37,025 nucleotides of DNA from a virus. The stretch lies in IMG/VR virus record IMGVR_UViG_3300044972_001033, positions 1 to 37,025 of that record; one strand, written 5' to 3'. How positions within the stretch are numbered: the stretch's first letter is position 1; each line of letters begins with the position of its first letter. Shown here piece by piece: positions 6,623 to 13,886 of the stretch. A program made the position numbers and the translations under genes. Below the pieces are notes generated by a model. The model was not told the DNA's origin, made no database searches, and was given only the letters and a program-made list of their open reading frames with translations.

Positions 6623-7838
6623 ATTAAGAGAATATCAGCAACGTATAGCAATAGATGCACACTTTAAGTTGATTGATTATCACATTGTTTACCTTGCTAT
6701 GGAAGTTCGTACTGGAAAGACATTAACGGCACTTGAAACAGCTAAGTTATACGGTGCTAAAAACGTTCTATTTTTAACAAAGAAAAAGGCTATTTCATCA
6801 ATACAAAACGATTATGATAACTTTGGATATTCATTCAATTTAACTATCATTAATAATGAATCGGTACATCTTATAAATGATACCTTTGATTTATTAATAA
6901 GTGATGAACACCACAGAAACGGTGCTTTTCCGAAGCCTAATAAAGTAACTAAATTACTAAAGCAAAGATATTCAAATTTACCAATGATATTTTTGTCAGG
7001 CACTCCACATCCTGAATCATACTCACAGATATTTCATCAGTTTTGGATTAGTAACTATTCTCCATTTAGGAATTATATTAATTTCTATAAATGGGCAAAC
7101 GATTATGTAATTGTAACACAAAAGTATTTAGGCTTTGCAAAAGTTAATGATTATTCTGCTGCAAAGTATGAAATGATAAAGTCTGTAATTGATAAGTATT
7201 TTATATCTTTTACTCAAACAGATGCCGGGTTTGAAACATCCGTAAATGAAAATATACTATACTGTGAAATGCTGGACACCACTTATGATTTAATAAAAAG
7301 ACTTAGAAAAGATAAAGTTCTTGAAGGTAAAAATGAAGTTGTATTGGCAGATACAGGCGTTAAGGAAATGTCTAAAATACATCAGATGTATTCAGGAACG
7401 GTTAAATTTGAAAGCGGAAATACTAAGATTTTAGACTATACTAAAGGATGGTTTATAAAAGATAAATTTAAAGATAGTAAAATAGCCATTTTTTATAAAT
7501 TCAAGGCTGAATACGACTTATTGAAAATGTGCTTTGGTGAAAATTTAACCAATGATTTAGATGAATTTAATACTACTGATAAAAATATAGCTTTACAGTT
7601 TGTTTCGGGGAGGGAGGGAATTTCATTAGCAAAAGCAAAGTATATAGTAGCTTATAATATTGATTTTTCAGCCGTTACTTATTTTCAATTTCGTGACCGT
7701 ATGTCTGCTATTGACAGACCTTTAAATACACTTTACTGGATATTCGCTAAGAATGGCATTGAAAATAAGATATATAAATCTGTATCTAATAAAAAAGATT
7801 TTACTCTAAACGTATTTAAAAAGACTTATAATGACTGA
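6600..7838 (+). CDS. Superfamily 2 DEAD/DEAH-type helicase
   Basis: A 412-residue SF2 ATPase. Walker A is EVRTGKT (about 35-41), motif II is DEHH (102-105), motif III SGTP (about 134-137), then HPESYSQIFHQFW typical of phage SNF2-like enzymes. The C-terminal lobe has SGREGISLAKAKYIV (motif V region) and QFRDRMSAIDRP (motif VI, with its arginines). The short length and lack of extra domains are usual for phage versions. It overlaps the primase gene by 23 bp and the VRR-NUC gene by 8 bp, so the three are one replication/repair operon. The likely role is replication-fork or recombination-intermediate remodelling. Confidence 0.85.
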   Translation: MKSLQSFKLREYQQRIAIDAHFKLIDYHIVYLAMEVRTGKTLTALETAKLYGAKNVLFLTKKKAISSIQNDYDNFGYSFNLTIINNESVHLINDTFDLLISDEHHRNGAFPKPNKVTKLLKQRYSNLPMIFLSGTPHPESYSQIFHQFWISNYSPFRNYINFYKWANDYVIVTQKYLGFAKVNDYSAAKYEMIKSVIDKYFISFTQTDAGFETSVNENILYCEMLDTTYDLIKRLRKDKVLEGKNEVVLADTGVKEMSKIHQMYSGTVKFESGNTKILDYTKGWFIKDKFKDSKIAIFYKFKAEYDLLKMCFGENLTNDLDEFNTTDKNIALQFVSGREGISLAKAKYIVAYNIDFSAVTYFQFRDRMSAIDRPLNTLYWIFAKNGIENKIYKSVSNKKDFTLNVFKKTYND

Positions 7839-8085
7839 GCAACAATACCAAAAAAAAATAATTGATAAATATACGATTGATGGGTGGTATGTGATTAAAC
7901 TTATTAAAACGAATAAAAATGGTATTCCTGATTTATTGTGTTTGAAAAAAGATGAAATACCGTTATTTATTGAAGTTAAAACATCTATTGGAGTTGTGAG
8001 TAAATTGCAAGAATATAGAATAAATGAATTAAATGAAGCTGGATTTAAGGCAATAATTTTAAAAAGTAATAGACTATCTGTATAG
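7831..8085 (+). CDS. VRR-NUC domain nuclease
   Basis: An 84-residue single-domain nuclease of the PD-(D/E)XK superfamily. The active-site pattern is GIPDLL (about residues 31-36), then FIEVKT (48-53) and SKLQ (about 60), i.e. PD...ExK...Q. Stand-alone phage VRR-NUC proteins cut branched DNA, including Holliday junctions. The 8-bp overlap with the SF2 helicase gene suggests helicase and nuclease work together to process replication or recombination intermediates before packaging. Confidence 0.85.
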   Translation: MTEQQYQKKIIDKYTIDGWYVIKLIKTNKNGIPDLLCLKKDEIPLFIEVKTSIGVVSKLQEYRINELNEAGFKAIILKSNRLSV

Positions 8086-8093
8086 TGTACACT

Positions 8094-8116
8094 TTATTTA
8101 GAACCATTCTAAATAA
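8094..8116. promoter_or_regulatory. Palindromic operator candidate TTATTTAGAA-cca-TTCTAAATAA
   Basis: A perfect 10-bp inverted repeat with a 3-nt centre lies 9 bp after the VRR-NUC stop. There is no T-run, so it does not look like a terminator. A diverged copy with the same 3-nt spacer occurs at 36971-36992, and both lie about 50 bp upstream of a TAnnTTTG box, suggesting a shared regulator site. Confidence 0.55.
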
Positions 8117-8160
8117 CAGTAATAAAATAAGTTGTATTTTACTTTTTAAATAAAAATAAC

Positions 8161-8168
8161 TATATTTG
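8161..8168 (+). promoter_or_regulatory. -7 box TATATTTG directly before a start codon
   Basis: TATATTTG matches TAnnTTTG and is separated from ATG 8172 by only 3 nt (act), so the transcript would be leaderless or nearly so. The -33 element is unclear (only TTTT at a suitable distance). Similar arrangements occur at 12860 and 25852. Confidence 0.4.
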
Positions 8169-8171
8169 ACT

Positions 8172-8360
8172 ATGAATACAGACCAGATAAAACCACTAAT
8201 TAAGGCTGTAAAACAAAGTGTTAACAAAAAAATACTTAACTACTATTCAGCACGAAGCCTTACAATAAAACAAAAAATGATGTTTTTAAGACATGGAATA
8301 CAAGCAGAATGTCGAAGACGTGATAATGCATGGTTTGAAATTGATTTGATATGCAGTTAA
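8172..8360 (+). CDS. Small basic protein (62 aa)
   Basis: ATG 8172 is chosen over the TTG at 8166 because that TTG lies inside the TATATTTG promoter box. The product is basic and helical, with FLRHGIQAECRRRDNAWFEI near the C-terminus. The gene overlaps the next start (8351) by 10 bp. No family was recognised. It opens the glycan-modification gene run. Confidence 0.5.
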   Translation: MNTDQIKPLIKAVKQSVNKKILNYYSARSLTIKQKMMFLRHGIQAECRRRDNAWFEIDLICS

Positions 8361-9016
8361 TACTTACTACATTATCGCCTACAAATATTGAAAATCAGAA
8401 GTTGGCAGTATCTTCATGGTTAAGTTTAGGATATAATGTAAAGTCAATTAATAGCAAAGCAGATATTGAAAACTTAAAAAGGCATTTTAATATAGAGTTT
8501 ATAGAAACGGATTTAATCGGAAATGAATTTGGTAAAGACTATGTAAGGTTAAACGCTTTTACTGATTACATTAAAAAACATGGTTCTGCATTAATTATAA
8601 ATTCTGATATTGAAATTTTAGAACCTTTACAGATTGAAGAAAAAGAAAAAACAATAGAGATATTCAACCGAAATGATTATTCAAAAAATCACAACATATC
8701 AATAAAGTTTGAAAGTGGATTTGATGCTTTTTATATTACAAAAGAGTTTTCGTATTGGATTCCTAAAAGTAGGCTGGTTATTGGTCAATGTCATTGGGAT
8801 TACTTTTTGCCGTTAATAGCAATAAAGCATGAGTTTACCTTACTAAGTCCTAAAAAGTCGAATATGTATCATAAAAAACATCAAATACAGTACAATAACG
8901 AGAAATGGCGAAAGACAGGAAAGATATTTGCTATGGAATTAGGTTTGAGTGGTGATGTACTGAATGATAGCAGAAACTCACATAAATTGATTAAGTCTAA
9001 AATTGTTTATTATTAA
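8351..9016 (+). CDS. Putative glycosyltransferase (GT-A-like)
   Basis: A 221-residue protein whose N-terminal half looks like a GT-A nucleotide-sugar-binding fold. It starts MQLILTTLSPTNIENQ and has a short acidic motif after a hydrophobic strand, ALIINSDIEIL (about 79-89), in the position of the metal-binding DxD. The C-terminal half is rich in aromatic and His residues (GQCHWDYFLPL). It lies with an HNH endonuclease, a second glycosyltransferase and a FkbM methyltransferase. Possible substrates are virion proteins, phage DNA or host surface glycans; the sequence does not decide. It is shorter than most GT2 enzymes. Confidence 0.6.
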   Translation: MQLILTTLSPTNIENQKLAVSSWLSLGYNVKSINSKADIENLKRHFNIEFIETDLIGNEFGKDYVRLNAFTDYIKKHGSALIINSDIEILEPLQIEEKEKTIEIFNRNDYSKNHNISIKFESGFDAFYITKEFSYWIPKSRLVIGQCHWDYFLPLIAIKHEFTLLSPKKSNMYHKKHQIQYNNEKWRKTGKIFAMELGLSGDVLNDSRNSHKLIKSKIVYY

Positions 9017-9531
9017 TGGAAATTTGGAAAGATATAGTTGGATATGAAGGCTATTATCAAGTTAGTAATTTTGGTAGGGTAAAAGGAATTAATAGGTTAA
9101 TTGTACATGGGTTAAAAACAATAACTAAAAAAGAAAGAATGCTTAAGAATAGAAAAACAACTAAAGGTTATTATCAGGTAGTTTTATGTAAAAATGCAAA
9201 ATATTTTAATTATTCAGTACATAGATTGGTAGCTGAATCATTTACACAAAATACACTTAATAAATTACAGATAAATCATATAAATGGAATTAAAACAGAT
9301 AATCGTTTAGAAAACTTAGAATGGGTAACGCAATCTGAAAATATAAAACATGCGCATAATATAGGATTGATTAAGATGCCTAAACATGAAAACCATTATA
9401 AATCTAAATTGTCACAATATCAGATTGAAGAAATAAGAAGTGGAAAACATAAACAAATTGATTTAGCAAAAAGATATGGCGTACATAAAACAACAATATC
9501 AAAAATAGCAACAAACGTTAACTGGAGATGA
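9016..9531 (+). CDS. NUMOD4-HNH homing-type endonuclease
   Basis: A 171-residue free-standing HNH endonuclease. The N-terminal NUMOD4 motif is MEIWKDIVGYEGYYQVSNFG. The HNH region is HRLVAESF and then INHINGIKTDNRLENLEW (about 85-103). The C-terminus has a helix-turn-helix-like DNA-binding segment, IDLAKRYGVHKTTISKI. Such enzymes cut a specific site in related genomes lacking the gene and spread it by repair. It overlaps the upstream gene as TAATG and the downstream glycosyltransferase by 4 bp (ATGA). A second NUMOD4-HNH gene at 25864 has the same N-terminus but an AP2 C-terminus. Confidence 0.9.
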   Translation: MEIWKDIVGYEGYYQVSNFGRVKGINRLIVHGLKTITKKERMLKNRKTTKGYYQVVLCKNAKYFNYSVHRLVAESFTQNTLNKLQINHINGIKTDNRLENLEWVTQSENIKHAHNIGLIKMPKHENHYKSKLSQYQIEEIRSGKHKQIDLAKRYGVHKTTISKIATNVNWR

Positions 9532-10223
9532 TAAGCATTTTTATAAGAACATATAGTAGGGATATAAAGTGGTTAAGGTACTGCCTCGAAAGTATTCACA
9601 AAAACCTAATTGGATGGAGTGAGATAATTATAGTAATACCTATCGGTCAAGAACCTTTACTTTCACACCTTACAGAAGAGAAAGTATATACTTGTAAAAT
9701 TCAAAAAGATGATTATCTTTTCCAACAGGTAACTAAACTAAACGCACACTTGTATTGCAAAGGCGATTATATTCTTTATGTAGATAGTGACGTTATATTC
9801 AAGCATAATGCAGATGTAAGAGATTATTTCCACAACAATAAGCCAGTTATCTTAAAGGCTAACTATAATTCGGTAGGCGGTGCAATATGCTGGAAAAAAC
9901 CAACTGAAAAGCTATTTAAGGAAAATATTGACTTCGAGTATATGCGCCGTGCCCCTCAGTTATTTAACCGTTCTACTTTAGAAATGATAAATGATTCATT
10001 TCCTGATTTAGAGAATTATATAATGTCGCAACCGTACAGACAATTTAGTGAGTTTAACGCATTAGGGTTTTATGCTGAAAAAATGCAACCTGAAAGCTAT
10101 GAAATAATAGATATTACAAACGGAACTCCAGATTATATACCTGAAAATAAATCAGTTCAAAAATGGTCATGGGGTGGTATAACTCAAGAAATAAAAACAG
10201 AATTAGAAAGTTACTTAATATGA
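9528..10223 (+). CDS. Glycosyltransferase (GT2-like)
   Basis: A 231-residue protein with a GT-A fold signature. The N-terminal strand is MISIFIRTYSRDIKWLRYCL, typical of family 2 enzymes. The DxD-like metal-binding motif is LYVDSDVIF (about 83-91). Residues GGAICWKKP (about 118) and FSEFNALGFYAE (about 176) could form the acceptor side. It would transfer a sugar from a nucleotide donor to an unknown acceptor. It is coupled by 4-bp overlaps both to the HNH gene before it and to the FkbM methyltransferase after it. Confidence 0.75.
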   Translation: MISIFIRTYSRDIKWLRYCLESIHKNLIGWSEIIIVIPIGQEPLLSHLTEEKVYTCKIQKDDYLFQQVTKLNAHLYCKGDYILYVDSDVIFKHNADVRDYFHNNKPVILKANYNSVGGAICWKKPTEKLFKENIDFEYMRRAPQLFNRSTLEMINDSFPDLENYIMSQPYRQFSEFNALGFYAEKMQPESYEIIDITNGTPDYIPENKSVQKWSWGGITQEIKTELESYLI

Positions 10224-10906
10224 AAATAATTAAAGGCAGAAACGGCAAAGAAATTGCAATACTTGAAACAGATAATTGCATCTGTAAATTTGTAGAGCAA
10301 TCGGGAAGGCTTGACCACGATAGAAATATGTTGCCTATTGTTTTGAGTCATATTCCTATTAACGGTATTGTTTTGGATATAGGAGGGTTTATAGGCGACC
10401 ATACTATTGCTTACTTAAATAAAGTAGGTGAAAATGGAATAGTTTATGCATTTGAACCATACATTAAAGCCTTTGAATGTTTAGAATTTAATTTAAAGGA
10501 TTACAAAAACGTAAAAGCATTTAATTACGCTTTAGGCAATAGTGAAGATTATATATCAATGGAAATTGTAGAAACTAATGATGGAATGAACTTTATAAAA
10601 GAGGGAAATGAAGTTAGGATAACAAAATTAGATACAATCTCAAAAAATTTTAGTAAATTAGACTTCATAAAAATAGACTGTGAAGGATATGAACTTGAAG
10701 TTTTAAAAGGCGGTCAACATACAATACAAAAGTTTAAGCCTAAAATGTTAATTGAAATAAACGAAATGACACTAAACAGACAAGGAATAAAACGTGAGGA
10801 CATTTATGAATGGTTAGATACGGCAGGATATATTTACCATAATATTTATGCTAATCATGGTTTATATGAATCACAGATGGATATAATTTGTCAACCTTTA
10901 AGCTAA
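10220..10906 (+). CDS. FkbM-family SAM-dependent methyltransferase
   Basis: Start ATG 10220 is chosen because it overlaps the upstream stop as ATGA; an in-frame ATG at 10163 would give a 57-bp overlap. The 228-residue protein has SAM-binding motif VLDIGGFIGDHT (about 50-61), VYAFEP (about 76-81) and the family hallmark FIKIDCEGYELEVLKGG (about 148-164). FkbM enzymes O-methylate small molecules and sugars. Beside two glycosyltransferases, the likely role is capping or decorating a glycan on a phage or host structure. Confidence 0.85.
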   Translation: MKIIKGRNGKEIAILETDNCICKFVEQSGRLDHDRNMLPIVLSHIPINGIVLDIGGFIGDHTIAYLNKVGENGIVYAFEPYIKAFECLEFNLKDYKNVKAFNYALGNSEDYISMEIVETNDGMNFIKEGNEVRITKLDTISKNFSKLDFIKIDCEGYELEVLKGGQHTIQKFKPKMLIEINEMTLNRQGIKREDIYEWLDTAGYIYHNIYANHGLYESQMDIICQPLS

Positions 10907-11130
10907 TGACAGAAACATTAACACACGGCATAAAGATTATCACAAAAGGAACTAAAACAACTTATTTAGATATTACTAATGAAACATATAGACAAGTTGG
11001 GGCGATTGAAGCGAATATCATAAACAAGAAGATTAAAGGCAGAGTTGAAAAAATTAGGAAAATAAACAGGCTAAGTTATGGGAGTACTACCAGTATTGAG
11101 ATGGCGGTTACACCGAAATCCTCGCTCTAA
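10906..11130 (+). CDS. Unknown small protein before terminase (74 aa)
   Basis: ATG 10906 overlaps the FkbM stop as TAATG and is preferred to a TTG at 10888. The product has a beta-rich start (THGIKIITKGTKTTYLDITN) and a basic middle (KIKGRVEKIRKINRLSYGST). I do not recognise it. It could be an accessory packaging protein because it directly precedes the small terminase gene. Confidence 0.45.
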   Translation: MTETLTHGIKIITKGTKTTYLDITNETYRQVGAIEANIINKKIKGRVEKIRKINRLSYGSTTSIEMAVTPKSSL

Positions 11131-11139
11131 TTAATTAAA

Positions 11140-11493
11140 ATGGCATACGATAAAAAGAAAATATTTGAACAGGCAAAAGAACTAATTGAAAAAAATAAGT
11201 TGTTTTTTGTAGAAGATATTACTTCTTTATTGCCTATCTCAAAGAAAACATTTTATGAATATTTCCCTATTGAAAGTAACGAAAGTAACACTATAAAGGA
11301 AATGTTAGATAAAAATAGAGTTGAAGTTAAATCTGCAATGCGTTCTAAATGGTATAAGTCAGATGCACCCGCTTTACAGATAGCTTTAATGAAGATAATT
11401 AGCACAGATGAGGAAGCGCACCGATTAAACGGAAGCCGTCAAGAAATTAGAAACGATGTAACCGTAACCGAAAACAAAGTTACAATAGAGTAA
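11140..11493 (+). CDS. Terminase small subunit (putative)
   Basis: A 117-residue protein directly upstream of the large terminase. It begins MAYDKKKIFEQAKELIEKNK and contains a helix-turn-helix-like stretch SLLPISKKTFYEYFPI (about 30-45), then a helical region AMRSKWYKSDAPALQIALMK. It matches my recollection of Bacteroidota phage small terminases, which recognise the packaging site and form a ring that delivers DNA to the large subunit. The assignment rests on position plus this pattern. Confidence 0.75.
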   Translation: MAYDKKKIFEQAKELIEKNKLFFVEDITSLLPISKKTFYEYFPIESNESNTIKEMLDKNRVEVKSAMRSKWYKSDAPALQIALMKIISTDEEAHRLNGSRQEIRNDVTVTENKVTIE

Positions 11494-11494
11494 T

Positions 11495-12859
11495 GTGGAA
11501 ATTATACTTAAGCCTACAAAATACAGTTCACACTTCAAAGAACTACTGTTATCTGATAAAAGGTATATAATAGCTTATGGTAGTCGGGGAAGTGGTAAAA
11601 CACATCATATTGTATTAAAGCTACTTTTACGCTCTTTTGAATCAGAATACAATCATATCTTATACGTTAACAAAGAGTTTAGGCATATCAAAATACAGCA
11701 GTATGCCGAATTTAAAAAGATAGCATCACAGACAGGATTAAGTAAATACTTTACTTTTTATGATGGCGATTATAGAATAGTAAACAATGTTACAGGCTCA
11801 CGTTTTACACCTATTGGAATGGATGATGCCGAAAAGACAAAAGGTATTTCAGACCCGACAGTTATTTGGTGGGATGAAATAACAAAGGGTACTAAAGAAG
11901 ATTTCCTAACTTTAAACGCATTGCTTAGAACACCATTAACAACACGCCACCAATTTATAATAAGTTTTAATCCAGTTAGTGAGTCGCATTGGTTGCGTTC
12001 ATACTTCTTTAGTGAAACGGATGGCTATGAACTAAATGATAGTTTTAAAGACAGCGCATACCTTAATCATTCTACATTCCAAAACAATGAGTTTATTGAT
12101 AAGGATATGTATTATGCAACTCTATTGCAAAACGCACAAGGCAACACCAATAGGATGTTGGTTGATATTAAAGGCTTATGGGGTGTGGAAAAAATAGAAA
12201 ATCCATTCTTTTATGCATTTAATGAAGATTTGCACTACACAGATGAACGCTACCAATTAGCAGAAAACACACAAATAATCCTTTCTTTTGACTTTAACAA
12301 TAATCCGACTACCTTGTTAATCGGACAAGTTGACGGTAAAAGAATAGCTATATTTGATTTGATATTAGCAGATGAAAACACCATAAGCGGATTAAGTCCA
12401 TTAGAAGCGGTTTGCCATAAGTTTAAAGAAAAATACTATGATAGCGGATTATTAGTTCCAGCTTACATCATTGTTACAGGCGATGCAACAGGAAAAAATA
12501 AAACAGCCGATAACGTTTCAAATAAAGGTTTTTATAGTAAGATAAAACAGTTATTGAGTTTAGGTGACAGTCAGATTAAAATAAGGAAACAGAACCCTAC
12601 ACACATTTTAAGTCGTGAGTTATCTAATGGATTGCTTTATAATACCGACTTTACAATTTACCGTTCTGCTAAATTATTATGCAATGGTTTAAATATTGCT
12701 TATGCTGATAATAACGGTAGTTTAAATGAAGCTAAAAAGAAATATGAAAAAGATGGTGATAGCACTTTCCACATAGTAGATACGTTTAGATACTTTTGCG
12801 ATTGTGTATTAAATTTTGAACAATGGCAAAGCTATTTACAATATTACAGTAAAAAATAG
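11495..12859 (+). CDS. terL: Terminase large subunit
   Basis: A 454-residue packaging motor. Walker A is GSRGSGKT (about 29-36) and Walker B VIWWDEI (about 121-127). The C-terminal nuclease is visible as SFDFNNNP (about 262-269), GDATG (about 327-331) and a late acidic VDTFRYFCD (about 426-434). These are the ATPase and RNase H-like nuclease parts that translocate and cut DNA. It appears to start with GTG at 11495, one base after the small-subunit stop; the ATG at 11493 is in another frame that soon stops. PBSX-like type. Confidence 0.93.
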   Translation: MEIILKPTKYSSHFKELLLSDKRYIIAYGSRGSGKTHHIVLKLLLRSFESEYNHILYVNKEFRHIKIQQYAEFKKIASQTGLSKYFTFYDGDYRIVNNVTGSRFTPIGMDDAEKTKGISDPTVIWWDEITKGTKEDFLTLNALLRTPLTTRHQFIISFNPVSESHWLRSYFFSETDGYELNDSFKDSAYLNHSTFQNNEFIDKDMYYATLLQNAQGNTNRMLVDIKGLWGVEKIENPFFYAFNEDLHYTDERYQLAENTQIILSFDFNNNPTTLLIGQVDGKRIAIFDLILADENTISGLSPLEAVCHKFKEKYYDSGLLVPAYIIVTGDATGKNKTADNVSNKGFYSKIKQLLSLGDSQIKIRKQNPTHILSRELSNGLLYNTDFTIYRSAKLLCNGLNIAYADNNGSLNEAKKKYEKDGDSTFHIVDTFRYFCDCVLNFEQWQSYLQYYSKK

Positions 12860-12867
12860 TAAATTTG
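12860..12867 (+). promoter_or_regulatory. -7 box TAAATTTG before the tail module
   Basis: TAAATTTG begins directly after the terminase stop codon and is followed 4 nt later by ATG 12872. A TTTA at 12835-12838 lies 21 nt upstream and could act as a weak -33 element. The transcript would be nearly leaderless. Confidence 0.4.
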
Positions 12868-12871
12868 CATT

Positions 12872-13015
12872 ATGTTGCCAACAGTAGGAAGTAAGGTTAT
12901 AATTAAAAACAAAGTTTATAAGGTTGAGGAACTTTATAAAGAAAGTATGTTGGTTTCTTTTGGTGACAAATTTATATGTTTTTATTACAACGAAATAGAA
13001 AGTTATGCGATTTAA
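12872..13015 (+). CDS. Small unknown protein before the tail chaperone (47 aa)
   Basis: ATG 12872 to TAA 13013-13015. The product begins MLPTVGSKVIIKNKVYKVEE and looks like a small beta-barrel of the SH3-like or KOW type, with alternating hydrophobic strands. It overlaps the next gene by 11 bp. The function is unknown. The close promoter box and overlap support expression. Confidence 0.5.
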   Translation: MLPTVGSKVIIKNKVYKVEELYKESMLVSFGDKFICFYYNEIESYAI

Positions 13016-13619
13016 TTTATTCAAAAAGAAGCCAAAGAAATACGGAAATCACATTTTTACATTTCCGAACGGCAAAAAGCTATACCAGGTAAAAGAAGAC
13101 TTCTTTGCAAAGCTACCGAACACTAAGCTAATTTCTATTCAGGAAAACAGCAACTATATTGCACACTTAGGCGTCAGTAAAACAACTATGGAAGCTGGTC
13201 ACAAAATGATTAAAGAGAACGCCTACGAAATAAAGATACTATCTAAAAGCAGAGGCAAAACAAGTGAGTTAGATAAAAAGTGTGATGATCAGATAAAGCT
13301 AATTGAGCAGATAGAAACAACCCGAAAGGAATACGACAACACAAACGAAGCTATAATGGTATCATTGTTTGACTTGTTTTTCTTTTTTGAGAATGAAAAT
13401 ATCTTTGAGAAATCAGATGAAACATTAGAACTTAAACGCCACTACTTAAACGAATATCCTTATTTCAGGAATTTTTTTTTTCAGAAATTGAACGACTATA
13501 CGGATATTTACAAAGTCACCTTTCAAAACTGTATCCACTTTGCTTTAGCACAAACGGCGATACAGGAGATAGTAAAGGACTTGAGCCTTACAAGTATCGT
13601 AGAACCCAAAACGAATTAG
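13005..13619 (+). CDS. Tail assembly chaperone, 0-frame product (putative)
   Basis: A 204-residue Lys- and Phe-rich protein directly before the tape-measure gene, the position of gpG-type tail assembly chaperones that hold the tape measure during tail assembly. It begins MRFNLFKKKPKKYGNHIFTF. A T10 run at 13472-13481 encodes three Phe and provides an in-frame T-TTT-TTT slippery heptamer (13475-13481). Slipping -1 there would leave this frame and continue in an 86-codon extension to 13741. The last 46 codons of the 0-frame (from 13482) look less protein-like than the -1 frame, so the long product may be the main one. Confidence 0.65.
   Translation: MRFNLFKKKPKKYGNHIFTFPNGKKLYQVKEDFFAKLPNTKLISIQENSNYIAHLGVSKTTMEAGHKMIKENAYEIKILSKSRGKTSELDKKCDDQIKLIEQIETTRKEYDNTNEAIMVSLFDLFFFFENENIFEKSDETLELKRHYLNEYPYFRNFFFQKLNDYTDIYKVTFQNCIHFALAQTAIQEIVKDLSLTSIVEPKTN
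13472..13481 (+). other. -1 ribosomal frameshift site (T10 run)
   Basis: Ten consecutive T. In the 0-frame the codons are AAT TTT TTT TTT CAG, so T-TTT-TTT is a canonical -1 slippery heptamer that keeps full codon pairing after slippage. No strong downstream hairpin was seen. A length error in the homopolymer is the alternative explanation. Confidence 0.6.
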
Positions 13620-13741
13620 AAATGGTATTGTGTAGGCATTACACGTTTAGTAAGGATTATTTAAACGCATTATGCATTGAGGATTACTACCAATATCTAA
13701 ACGAATTTTATTCACAAAAAGAAAAAGATAGTAAAAGTTGA
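13481..13741 (+). CDS. Tail assembly chaperone, -1 frame extension (gpGT-like)
   Basis: The -1 frame is open from 13436 to TGA 13739-13741 and has no start codon until ATG 13622. From the slippery run it reads SEIERLYGYLQSHLSKLYPL and further on LEPYKYRRTQNELEMVL and IEDYYQYLNEF, clearly protein-like and resembling the proteins encoded just before tape-measure genes in Bacteroidota phages. The fusion would be about 245 residues (159 from the 0-frame and 86 from this frame). An independent 39-residue product from 13622 would omit most of this segment and seems unlikely. Confidence 0.6.
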   Translation, partial: SEIERLYGYLQSHLSKLYPLCFSTNGDTGDSKGLEPYKYRRTQNELEMVLCRHYTFSKDYLNALCIEDYYQYLNEFYSQKEKDSKS

Positions 13742-13810
13742 CATTATCAAAATTAATTACTAATATTGCATAGGGTTTTATGTTTTTTTATTGTCTTATT
13801 TATACTTGGA

Positions 13811-13837
13811 GTGGGTACATTAGTACCCGCTTTTTTA
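13811..13837 (+). terminator. Rho-independent terminator before the tape measure
   Basis: GTGGGTAC (13811-13818), loop ATTA, GTACCCGC and then T6 (13831-13836). The 8-bp stem has one G-T pair at its second position and Watson-Crick pairs otherwise. It separates the chaperone transcript from the tape-measure promoter 6 bp downstream. Confidence 0.85.
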
Positions 13838-13842
13838 TTAAT

Positions 13843-13879
13843 ATTCATAAAGAATAAATACGGCATATTGTTAAATTTG
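13843..13879 (+). promoter_or_regulatory. Late promoter candidate 1 (ATTCATAAA-N20-TAAATTTG)
   Basis: ATTCATAAA at 13843 begins exactly 29 nt before TAAATTTG (13872-13879). The same element and spacing recur at 20016, 23424, 27209 and 29316. The longer 17-mer here (13843-13859) matches the copy at 23424 at 16 of 17 positions. It lies between a terminator and the tape-measure start (13887), so it must serve this operon. Confidence 0.65.
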
Positions 13880-13886
13880 TTGGTTA

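Noticed and set aside
7608-7620. G-rich stretch GGGGAGGGAGGG as a possible G-quadruplex
   Set aside because: Only three G-runs are close together, and the bases encode the conserved GREG motif of the helicase, which explains them.
10163-10219. Upstream in-frame start for the FkbM methyltransferase
   Set aside because: It would overlap the glycosyltransferase gene by 61 bp, and the extra 19 residues are not part of the family; ATG 10220 gives the common ATGA overlap.
13622-13741. Independent 39-codon gene
   Set aside because: The frame is open and protein-like well upstream of ATG 13622, back to the slippery T10 run, so it is better explained as the end of a frameshifted chaperone.
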